A stretch of DNA of 64,000 nucleotides from Auriscalpium vulgare (lineage: Eukaryota > Basidiomycota > Agaricomycetes > Russulales > Auriscalpiaceae). Shown here piece after piece: positions 32,426 to 42,500 of the stretch (position 1 is its first letter; every line of letters begins with the position of its first letter). The stretch is from assembly GCA_019915015.1 (NCBI GenBank), contig JAHBBC010000051.1:57237-121236 (forward strand). Reading direction: 5' to 3'. Both the position numbers and the translations under genes were made by a program. Under the pieces are notes generated by a model. That model worked only from the letters and a program-made list of their open reading frames with translations, ran no database searches and was not told the DNA's origin.

Positions 32426-33797
32426 CAGTGTGAGCGTCCTGGACGCCCACTGCACGCGCAATTGCTGTCAGCGGGCCCTGCGCTGTGTGTGTCCGTCCGG
32501 GACGGACACTGCCGAGCACAGGCAACAACGCTGCGGAGGGTGGCGCACGGCGTGCGCGTCCTGGACGCCCACTGCACGCGCAATTGCTGTCTGCGGGCCC
32601 TGCGCTGTGTGTGTCCGTCCGGGACGGACACTGCAGAGCACAGGCAACACGCTACGGAGGCTGGCGCACGGCGTGCGCGTCCTGGACGCCCACTGCACGC
32701 GCAATTGCTGTCTGCGGGCCCTGCGCTGTGTGTCTCTGTCAAGGAAAGATGCTGCCGAGCATGCTGCGCAGGCTGGCGCGCGGTGTGGGCGTCCTGGACG
32801 CCCACTGCACGCGCAATTGCTGTCTGCGGGCCCTGCGTTGTGTGTCTCTGTCAAGGAAAGATGCTGCAGAGCATGCTGCGCAGGCTGGCGCGCGGTGTGG
32901 GCGTCCTGGACGCCCACTGCACGCGCAATTGCTGTCAGCGGGCCCTGCGCTGTGTGTGTCAAGGAAAGATGCTGCCGAGCATGCTGCGCAGGCTGGCGCG
33001 CGGTGTGGGCGTCCTGGACGCCCACTGCACGCGCAATTGCTGTCTGCGGGCCCTGCGCTGTGTGTCTCTGTCAAGGAAAGATGCTGCCGAGCATGCTGCG
33101 CAGGCTGGCGCGCGGTGTGGGCGTCCTGGACGCCCACTGCACGCGCAATTGCTGTCTGCGGGCCCTGCGCTGTGTGTCTCTGTCAAGGAAAGATGCTGCA
33201 GAGCATGCTGCGCAGGCTGGCGCGCGGTGTGGGCGTCCTGGACGCCCACTGCACGCGCAATTGCTGTCTGCGGGCCCTGCGCTGTGTGTGTCCGTCCGGG
33301 ACGGACACTGCAGAGCACAGGCAACACGCTACGGAGGCTGGCGCACGGCGTGCGCGTCCTGGACGCCCACTGCACGCGCAATTGCTGTCTGCGGGCCCTG
33401 CGCTGTGTGTCTCTGTCAAGGAAAGATGCTGCCGAGCATGCTGCGCAGGCTGGCGCGCGGTGTGGGCGTCCTGGACGCCCACTGCACGCGCAATTGCTGT
33501 CTGCGGGCCCTGCGCTGTGTGTGTCCGTCCGGGACGGACACTGCAGAGCACAGGCAACACGCTACGGAGGCTGGCGCACGGCGTGCGCGTCCTGGACGCC
33601 CACTGCACGCGCAATTGCTGTCTGCGGGCCCTGCGCTGTGTGTCTCTGTCAAGGAAAGATGCTGCAGAGCATGCTGCGCAGGCTGGCGCGCGGTGTGGGC
33701 GTCCTGGACGCCCACTGCACGCGCAATTGCTGTCTGCGGGCCCTGCGCTGTGTGTGTCAAGGAAAGATGCTGCCGAGCATGCTGCGCAGGCTGGCGC
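32426..33797. repeat. Minisatellite of ~112-bp units, left block (about 12 units)
   Basis: Each unit contains the palindrome GGGCGTCCTGGACGCCC or GCGTCCTGGACGC followed by CACTGCACGCGCAATTGCTG and CGGGCCCTGCGCTGTG. Two main unit types alternate: type B carries GTCCGTCCGGGACGGAC (for example 32491-32507 and 32613-32629) and CACAGGCAACACGCT; type A has GTCAAGGAAAGATGCTGC instead. The block ends inside a unit, exactly at the transposon insertion (33797/33798), and resumes at 39520. Confidence 0.95.
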
Positions 33798-33954
33798 TAG
33801 ACCGGTGACCGTTCTGCCTGACGACTTGAAAGGGTGGAGGGGCGTCGTCAGACAGACCGGTCGATCTGAGTTTAAAAACATAGGCAGTTCTGAGGTGGCG
33901 CCGACGCACCTTTTTGGGATTTAATAACGTGACTCCGGAAGTTGCCACGACGCG
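33798..33954 (+). repeat. Left terminal inverted repeat
   Basis: Aligns with the right TIR over about 157-163 bp. The inner 90 bp is nearly identical (AACATAGGCAGTTCTGAGG, TTTTTGGGATTTAATAACG); the outer part is diverged. It contains an internal stem TGACGAC (33819-33825) / GTCGTCA (33844-33850). Confidence 0.93.
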
Positions 33955-34003
33955 TGCTGGCATACCGTCGCGTCGCCGCGTCGCCTGTTCACGCTCGTCT
34001 GCA

Positions 34004-36175
34004 ATGCCCGTTGCACCATCATGCCGGCTACAGCTCTCAGAAGACCTTCGGACAACTATGCAAACAGTATATGACATTCCGGACTCACAGTTGCAGCACG
34101 AAGCTTCGACTCGGCTGTCAACTCGACTTGACTCCCTCCGCAACTTCTTGTCGACTCTTTCGACCGCGGACTTGCACGTAGCTCTTCGTGCATGCCTCTT
34201 GCTGCATTCTGTTACTCTAGGGCAGAAAATTCCGCGTCAAATGCAGCTCGAAAGCGTCCTGCCACTCTCTGCACGACGAGACTCTCTCGTGAACGCCGGG
34301 ACTGGCTCTGGAAAAACCATTTGCATGGTCCTCGCTGTTCTGCTGGACCCGTGCTCGACAACCCTGGTGATAACGCCTCTAAAGCGCCTTCAGATTAACC
34401 AGGTAAGCTTTTCATAGTTTTTCCACGGTCGATTCACTCATAACATCCGCAGGTTGCCGAGTTCGCGCAGTATGGCATCGAGGCACGAAGTATCAACGAG
34501 GACACTCCAAAAGGAGATGAAGCGCTATGGAAGGTGAGAGATATGTCTACGAAAAAGACGTCCGTGCTCATTTTTTGCAGCGCATAGGGACGGGGGAATA
34601 CCCCGTGATACTTATCGCGCCAGAATCCCTCGATGAGCACAACGGTCACGTCCCTCGCATCACGCGGCTCATTCGCGGTGACCGGTCATTCAAGAAGACC
34701 ATCAAGCGGGTCATAGTGGACGAGGCCCACTACATCTATACAACGGGACTTCGGCTCTACGGGCTCCCTGCACATCGACCGGCGTGGGGCAACATCGGGT
34801 CGCTTCGCGTTCACCTCGAGAAGGGCACACCCTTCCAGGCTATGTCCGGGACACTCCCACCTCACATAGTACGCGCCATCGTCGACAGTCTCATGCTCTC
34901 GGCGAACTATGTCACCATCACGTACACATCGAATCGTCCAAATATCACATATGCCTTCCGCGCGATCGTCGGATCGCTGTCCGACTATCGAAACCTCGAC
35001 TTTGTAGTTCCAGCACTCGGCAAGACTCTCATATTCTTTGACAACAAGACGGAGGCCATGAACGCGGCCAATTATCTTGACAACCATCCGAAGCTTCCGC
35101 CGGAGGAGCGCGGACGGAAAATGGCTGTCGAATATCATTCAGACATGTCCGCCGAGTACCTTGCACAGAAGTACAAGGAGTTTGCGGATGAAAAGGGGCC
35201 CGTGAAGATCCTCTGCGCGACATCCGGGTGCTCTACAGTATGTCGTCTTTTATGATACGCTCTTGCGCTGTGCTGACTCTTGTACTTGCAGGGCATAGAC
35301 ATCGCGTTCATCTTGCTCGTCATTCAGTACGGGTTTTGCAGAGATGTGCCGAATTTGAGACAGCGTGGCGGGCGAGGTGGACGCGATGCCGCGCTTCGGG
35401 CGCTGTTCTTAGTCCTGTACGAGCCGTGGGCCCTCGCAATCGACCTCAGCAAGCCTAGGATCGACCCGAACGACCCCGACTCGCCATTCACTCAACTGAC
35501 ATCCAAGTCGAAGAAGCGAGAACGATCCGGGTTTGCCACTCTCCATCTCATCCAGTCGAGCAAATGCGTCCGCGGGCTTCTCGCCGATTACTTCAACGAT
35601 GAGACGGAATCTCGTATGCCTTTCAATGCACAAGCTTACAGTGGTACTAATGCCTCTGTTCAGGCGTCTTGTATACGAACCCGTGGTGCTGTGATCGACA
35701 TCCTGGACAAGCCATCGACTTCACGGTGTGGATCAAGGGTGAATTTTTGACGCCCGACGTAGCAAATGCGAAGAAGCCCGCTGCGCCGCAAAAGCGAGGA
35801 AAGCGAGGGTCCGTCCGTCCCATGGTCGAGCGCAAGAAGCTTGACGAGAAGCTGATGAGCTGGCGCAAGGGCGCCCACGCTGCTCACATCTTGCGCGCTG
35901 TCCGCGTGCCGGCAATGATCTTCAATGAAAAGGGCATCAGTGCCGTCTCGCGGATTGCGTCGAAGAACCTGTCGGTCGACTCTATCGTAGAGGCCCTGGG
36001 TGAGGACAACGAGTGGAGGAAAGAGTGGGGCGAGCGGGTCCTGGAAGTCATTCGAGAATACGATGTGGAACTCCAGCATGCGCGGGATGCTGCTAGTGAC
36101 AGCAGCAGTGCAAGTCCGGAGTCAGAGGAGCCTGGCGACGGACCAGATGTCGATAGCGACAGCGAATTAGACTGA
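34004..36175 (+). CDS. RecQ-like DEAH-box helicase of the transposon
   Basis: Exons 34004-34402, 34453-34533, 34581-35237, 35292-35613 and 35664-36175, about 656 aa. Motifs in order: Walker A GTGSGKT (residues about 99-105), TPLKRL, DEAH (VDEAHYIY, about 207), MSGTLPP (motif III), ILCATSGCST-GIDI across intron 3, and motif VI QRGGRGGRD (about 403). The part after the motor has a paired-cysteine segment (NPWCCDRHPGQ) and a highly acidic tail (DSDSELD). The frame is open from 33914 inside the TIR, but ATG 34004 is the likelier start. It is presumed to act with the transposase during element movement; the polarity and substrate cannot be read from sequence. Confidence 0.87.
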
Positions 36176-36197
36176 TACCAGGTTACCAAGTAATTTA

Positions 36198-39100
36198 TTA
36201 CAGTACATCTGTGTCGACGTCTACAACGATATCCGGCAGTGGTAGCTCATCCTCCTCATCCTCAGCCAACGATGCCCCCCGCTGCATCGCCCGAATCTTC
36301 TTGTTGAAGTTCTCGAGTGAGGATGACCGTAGCTTTGCTTCGCCGACAGCGAGCAGGTCCGGCATCAACTTGACGTGCTCGTTGCCTTCTCTTCCGCTCT
36401 GGTGCTGAAGCAGCTCGAGCTCGCGGGCTTTGTCTGCGACGCGCCACACGAGCCGTGATGTGTCGGGTGTTGTATGCGTCGAGCCGTAGTAGGCTGTGCC
36501 GACCATGTCGCAGACCTGTTTCTTGAGGTGCTCGAGGTGTGTGATACACGCTGAGATGTCGCCGAGTCTATCCCAAGTTGAATAGATTCCCTTTGCCGCA
36601 AATAGCGTCTGTAAGCGCAAAGTCCGTAGTCAGCCTCATCACACAGCATGACGGGATCGCCATCTGAACGCTAGGGCAACCTTGAGAGCACGGATGCCAT
36701 GCTCAGCATTTAGGTCGACACCCATTCCGTGCCCTGGAAGCCCCGAGACGTTGACGATGATATTGTCCCGCACTATGTCTCTAGAGAGTCCCCGGGTGTA
36801 TTTAGTGAGTTTGCACAGCGCACACTGACCAGCGACAACTCACGCAAATTGAGGTGTCCATACATACTTCAGGTTGAGCATCAGATGCAGGATCTCGGCG
36901 CAGTAGTTGTTGCTGCCCGCGCCTCGGAAGATCATCGTGAGCTGCGGCAGGAGAGGTTCGACTCGACCGAAGTCAGTGTCGGAGATGGCCTTGATGATTG
37001 CGGCAACATAGAGCAGATCCCGGATGAGCAAGCGGATGTTGTTGTGCACTCGGTCCTCCATCGGATCCGCGTCTGTCGTTGGCCCAGTGTAGTCATTGAG
37101 AATGTCCGCAGCAAGCTTCAGAAGAGTGCTAGCGGACGGCTTCGACTCTGCAAAGGCTCGCAGTGTAGGGAAGCCACATGTCCGTCGCCACGCTGCCAGA
37201 ATGAGTCCGTGGAGGATCTGCATGAGCGCCGCAAGGAGGGTATGATAGTCCGGGTGCGCAGCTCCAAGTCGCGTCTTCTCCATGAGAGTGAAGAAGTACG
37301 TCAAGCTACCAATCTGAGAGAGCGTCCCTCGATGCACATGAAGCAGTGCCCAGACAAGGTTGAGGCAGAGATGGAAGAGTCCGACGACGACTTGCAAGAC
37401 CTCGCGGCGCGCCCACGGGGTGAGGTCATTTTGACGCAGCTGTTGTCCGCCTCGAATGCGTTGGTTTGTTAAGACATCGTTGATTGTGAGTATGGCGGTG
37501 GGAGAGAGCTGCTGATCTGTCATCTCGAGCTGTGTGATGTACGCGTCATCGTGAACCGCAAGGTTGCCTTGAGTTGTCGCCTCCTCGATTGTGGTGCAGC
37601 GTAGGGGGTAGACGGTAGTGACGTGTTGAGCTGAAAGGGGGCGACGTGCAGTGGGCCGCAGTTGTGGATCCCGTCTGTACGAGTCGTCAAAGTTGTCGAC
37701 AAAGTCTAGAAGAGTGGAAATAATGATATGCGACAGCTCCGAGTGGATCGCCCAAGAGCTCGCAAGTGTTGGGCGGACGTCTGAAATGTACGAGAGGCCG
37801 TGGCATTTCAGGAAGTTTGCTCGGATTGGAGCCAGCAAGACATCGGAAGGTTTTACGGGGCCGGATGAGAGATACAGAGGATAGAGCATGGCGAATGTGC
37901 CGGACTGAACCTTCTGAGGCGTGGCAGCGCCACGAAGTTCGACGAATTTTGACATGGAGATGTTGATGTTGTCGTAGCCAAGCATATGAGGCTCTCGCGC
38001 GATCGTCTGCGCAAGTGCAACGCAGCGCTTGGCTAGGTGGCCGAGCAACTGGAGGACGGAGTCGTAGGAAATGGAGAGGCCGCACCGATGGAGGACGTCG
38101 ATGAGTTTCCTCTGGGCGCCGGTTGCCCACAGAAACATGCCGAATGGCCCGCAGAATTTAATGCAGCGGTTGGAACGCTGTCGTGCGAGCTGCAGGATGA
38201 CTATGCCGCAGAGCTAAAAAGGCGTCAGCGCAGCTTCCCGCAGATGACTGGTCACGTACGACGTTGGGTTTCTTGAGCTTGTTCTTTTCCTTGGCTGTGT
38301 CGGTCTGAGCTGCTCGAATGAGAAGGCGCGAGAGTGTCGGCGCGAGCTTGACGACAGGGTCCACGATAGTGTCCCATGACCAGGTCTTGAGAAAGTCCGG
38401 CGTGACGGAGTCGACGGAAGGGAGATGTAGATTTGCCTGGACACTTGCCATCTCCGTGTTGAAAGTCTTCTCGAGGGAAGAGAGAGCGTGCGGCATCATC
38501 CAGTTTGAAAGTTTTGCGGCTCCTCGAGAATCTTCCATGATGGCGTCGAGGAAGCAATCCAGGTGCGCAAAATCAGGCCGGTACCATTGGCGACGAGTAG
38601 CCTCGTGAGCCGGCTGCGATGTATCGACCAGAGTAGTGACGGCTTCAAGCGGACAGATTCCGGCGTTCCGAAGAATGAGAAGCGCAGCCTCGATCTTCTG
38701 TGACCGTGTGAGCGTCTTGAACGGTCGGCATAGGTCGTCGAGGCAGACCATGTCGCAGTCCTCAAGCATCGCAGCGCCGTTGACAGACGCCTCCGAGGGA
38801 GAAAAGAGATCCTCGCTGTCGAATGAACTGGGATCCGGCAGTGCATATATGCGGTCGCCGGATGTCGATGGTCGAAATGTGGGCGCAGGCAGAAGTGCAG
38901 CAGGTGCGGGAGATTCTTGAGCGGGTGTGTAAGGTGCAGCGAAAACGAGTTGTCTCCCAGGAGGGAGGTGCGAAGATGCCCGCAGCGCGGACGGCGGTGT
39001 TGCCGCTGGGACTGAGTCCGAGAGAGTGCTGAGAGGTGAAAAGCTCGTAGAAGATCGAGAAGAAAAACCAGACCAGAAGCTTGAGTAAGACGACACCGGA

Positions 39101-39306
39101 GAGAAAATTCCAGCATCTTCCCCCGCAACAGATGACGAGCTCAGGGAGGTAGTCGTGTCCGGGGCGGATGTGTCAAGCTGGAGAAGTGACTCTCCGCTGT
39201 ACTGGCTCTTCAGGCGCTTGAAAGGTCTCCCAGGACCCAGATACACGTTTGAGAGCCTCCTCTTGCTGCCAGATGGCAAAGAGCTGCTGTCAGACGGCAG
39301 AGACAT
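36198..39306 (-). CDS. DUF6589-family (Academ-type) transposase
   Basis: Exons 39306-38260, 38213-36844, 36780-36681 and 36608-36198; about 975 aa (an ATG at 39369, inside the TIR, would add 21). The first 200 residues are Ser-rich with a basic patch (GSKRRLS, RPFKRLKS). The core shows the DUF6589 pattern: RQRSN and GMFLWATGA, GYDNINISMS, INDVLTNQRIRG, a long LFHLCLNLVWALLH helix with GTLSQIGSLTYF, NNYCAEILHL, GMGVDLNAEHGIR. Asp in GYDN, Asp in INDVLT and Glu in NAEHG are my candidate catalytic triad. The tail is acidic (EDEEDELPLPD). It is convergent with the helicase, 22 bp between stops, so the transcripts probably overlap at their ends. Confidence 0.82.
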
Positions 39307-39356
39307 CGAGGTGCTGAGCGTACAGGCTACGGTCGGGATGGTCGCGACGGGCGCGA

Positions 39357-39519
39357 CGCGTCGTGGCAATTTCCGGAGTCACGTTATTAAATCCCAAAAA
39401 GGAGCGTCGGCGCCACCTCAGAACTGCCTATGTATTCAAACTCAGATCTGCCAGTCTGTCTGGCGACACTTCTCCTCCCCATGCCCAAGTGTCGCCGAGA
39501 CAGAGTGGTTACGAGTCTA
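39357..39519 (-). repeat. Right terminal inverted repeat
   Basis: Reverse complement of the left TIR. Its internal stem GGCGACACTT (39462-39471) / AAGTGTCGCC (39487-39496) sits at the position of the left stem but has a different sequence. Confidence 0.93.
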
Positions 39520-42500
39520 GGCTGGCGCGCGGTGTGGGCGTCCTGGACGCCCACTGCACGCGCAATTGCTGTCTGCGGGCCCTGCGCTGTGTGTCTCTGT
39601 CAAGGAAAGATGCTGCAGAGCATGCTGCGCAGGCTGGCGCGCGGTGTGGGCGTCCTGGACGCCCACTGCACGCGCAATTGCTGTCTGCGAGCCCTGCGCT
39701 GTCTCTGTCAAGGAAAGATGCTGCAGAGCATGCTGCGCAGGCTGGCGCGCGGTGTGGGCGTCCTGGACGCCCACTGCACGCGCAATTGCTGTCTGCGGGC
39801 CCTGCGCTGTGTGTGTCCGTCCGGGACGGACACTGCAGAGCACAGGCAACACGCTGCGGAGGGTGGCGCACGGCGTGCGCGTCCTGGACGCCCACTGCAC
39901 GCGCAATTGCTGTCTGCGGGCCCTGCGCTGTGTGTCTCTGTCAAGGAAAGATGCTGCAGAGCATGCTGCGCAGGCTGGCGCGCGGTGTGGGCGTCCTGGA
40001 CGCCCACTGCACGCGCAATTGCTGTCTGCGGGCCCTGCGCTGTGTGTCTCTGTCAAGGAAAGATGCTGCAGAGCATGCTGCGCAGGCTGGCGCGCGGTGT
40101 GGGCGTCCTGGACGCCCACTGCACGCGCAATTGCTGTCTGCGGGCCCTGCGCTGTGCGTGTCCGTCCGGGACGGACACTGCAGAGCACAGGCAACACGCT
40201 ACGGAGGCTGGCGCACGGCGTGCGCGTCCTGGACGCCCACTGCACGCGCAATTGCTGTCTGCGGGCCCTGCGCTGTCTCTGTCAAGGAAAGATGCTGCAG
40301 AGCATGCTGCGCAGGCTGGCGCGCGGTGTGGGCGTCCTGGACGCCCACTGCTGTCTGTGGGCCCTGCGCTGTGTGTGCTTGTCCAGGACAGATGCTGCAG
40401 AGCATGCTGCGCAGGCTGGCGCGCGGTGTGGGCGTCCTGGACGCCCACTGCACGCGCAATTGCTGTCTGCGGGCCCTGCGCTGTGTGTCTCTGTCAAGGA
40501 AAGATGCTGCAGAGCATGCTGCGCAGGCTGGCGCGCGGCGTGGGCGTCCTGGACGCCCACTGCACGCGCAATTGCTGTCTGCGAGCCCTGCGCTGTCTCT
40601 GTCAAGGAAAGATGCTGCAGAGCATGCTGCGCAGGCTGGCGCGCGGTGTGGGCGTCCTGGACGCCCACTGCACGCGCAATTGCTGTCTGCGGGCCCTGCG
40701 CTGTGTGTCTCTGTCAAGGAAAGATGCTGCAGAGCATGCTGCGCAGGCTGGCGCGCGGTGTGGGCGTCCTGGACGCCCACTGCACGCGCAATTGCTGTCT
40801 GCGGGCCCTGCGCTGTCTCTGTCAAGGAAAGATGCTGCAGAGCATGCTGCGCAGGCTGGCGCGCGGTGTGGGCGTCCTGGACGCCCACTGCACGCGCAAT
40901 TGCTGTCTGCGGGCCCTGCGCTGTGTGTCTCTGTCAAGGAAAGATGCTGCAGAGCATGCTGCGCAGGCTGGCGCGCGGTGTGGGCGTCCTGGACGCCCAC
41001 TGCACGCGCAATTGCTGTCTGCGGGCCCTGCGCTGTGTGTGTCCGTCCGGGACGGACACTGCAGAGCACAGGCAACACGCTACGGAGGCTGGCGCACGGC
41101 GTGCGCGTCCTGGACGCCCACTGCACGCGCAATTGCTGTCTGCGGGCCCTGCGCTGTGTGTCTCTGTCAAGGAAAGATGCTGCAGAGCATGCTGCGCAGG
41201 CTGGCGCGCGGTGTGGGCGTCCTGGACGCCCACTGCACGCGCAATTGCTGTCTGCGGGCCCTGCGCTGTCTCTGTCAAGGAAAGATGCTGCAGAGCATGC
41301 TGCGCAGGCTGGCGCGCGGTGTGGGCGTCCTGGACGCCCACTGCTGTCTGTGGGCCCTGCGCTGTGTGTGCTTGTCCAGGACAGATGCTGCAGAGCATGC
41401 TGCGCAGGCTGGCGCGCGGTGTGGGCGTCCTGGACGCCCACTGCACGCGCAATTGCTGTCTGCGGGCCCTGCGCTGTGTGTCTCTGTCAAGGAAAGATGC
41501 TGCAGAGCATGCTGCGCAGGCTGGCGCGCGGTGTGGGCGTCCTGGACGCCCACTGCACGCGCAATTGCTGTCTGCGGGCCCTGCGCTGTCTCTGTCAAGG
41601 AAAGATGCTGCAGAGCATGCTGCGCAGGCTGGCGCGCGGTGTGGGCGTCCTGGACGCCCACTGCACGCGCAATTGCTGTCTGCGGGCCCTGCGCTGTCTC
41701 TGTCAAGGAAAGATGCTGCAGAGCATGCTGCGCAGGCTGGCGCGCGGTGTGGGCGTCCTGGACGCCCACTGCACGCGCAATTGCTGTCTGCGGGCCCTGC
41801 GCTGTGTGTGTCCGTCCGGGACGGACACTGCAGAGCACAGGCAACACGCTGCGGAGGGTGGCGCACGGCGTGCGCGTCCTGGACGCCCACTGCACGCGCA
41901 ATTGCTGTCTGCGGGACCTGCGCTGTGTGTCTCTGTCAAGGAAAGATGCTGCCGAGCATGCTGCGCAGGCTGGCGCGCGGTGTGGGCGTCCTGGACGCCC
42001 ACTGCACGCGCAATTGCTGTCTGCGGGCCCTGCGCTGTGTGTGTCCGTCCGGGACGGACACTGCAGAGCACAGGCAACACGCTACGGAGGCTGGCGTACG
42101 GCGTGCGCGTCCTGGACGCCCACTGCACGCGCAATTGCTGTCTGCGGGCCCTGCGCTGTCTCTGTCAAGGAAAGATGCTGCAGAGCATGCTGCGCAGGCT
42201 GGCGCGCGGTGTGGGCGTCCTGGACGCCCACTGCACGCGCAATTGCTGTCTGCGGGCCCTGCGCTGTGTGTCTCTGTCAAGGAAAGATGCTGCCGAGCAT
42301 GCTGCGCAGGCTGGCGCGCGGTGTGGGCGTCCTGGACGCCCACTGCACGCGCAATTGCTGTCTGCGGGCCCTGCGCTGTGTGTCTCTGTCAAGGAAAGAT
42401 GCTGCAGAGCATGCTGCGCAGGCTGGCGCGCGGTGTGGGCGTCCTGGACGCCCACTGCACGCGCAATTGCTGTCTGCGGGCCCTGCGCTGTGTGTCTCTG

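Larger units (their letters stand above)
33798..39519. mobile_element. Intact AcademH-like DNA transposon (helicase + DUF6589 transposase)
   Basis: A 5,722-bp element bounded by terminal inverted repeats (33798-33954 and 39357-39519; ends TAGACCGGTGACC and TAGACTCGTAACC) and by a perfect 9-bp direct repeat GGCTGGCGC (33789-33797 and 39520-39528), the target-site duplication. Removing the element and one duplicate restores an uninterrupted minisatellite unit. It carries two convergent genes, a RecQ-like helicase (34004-36175) and a DUF6589 transposase (36198-39306), each open after splicing. The pairing of an Academ-type transposase with a superfamily II helicase is, as I recall, the definition of AcademH. 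No disabling mutation seen. Confidence 0.88.

Noticed and set aside
32426..33808. ORFs of about 450-480 codons in the left minisatellite block
   Set aside because: Same repeat artefact as in the right block; the ends coincide with array edges rather than with gene signals.
33798..39519. Mutator-like element, suggested by long TIRs and the 9-bp target duplication
   Set aside because: The transposase matches the DUF6589/Academ pattern rather than MULE, and the helicase partner fits AcademH better.
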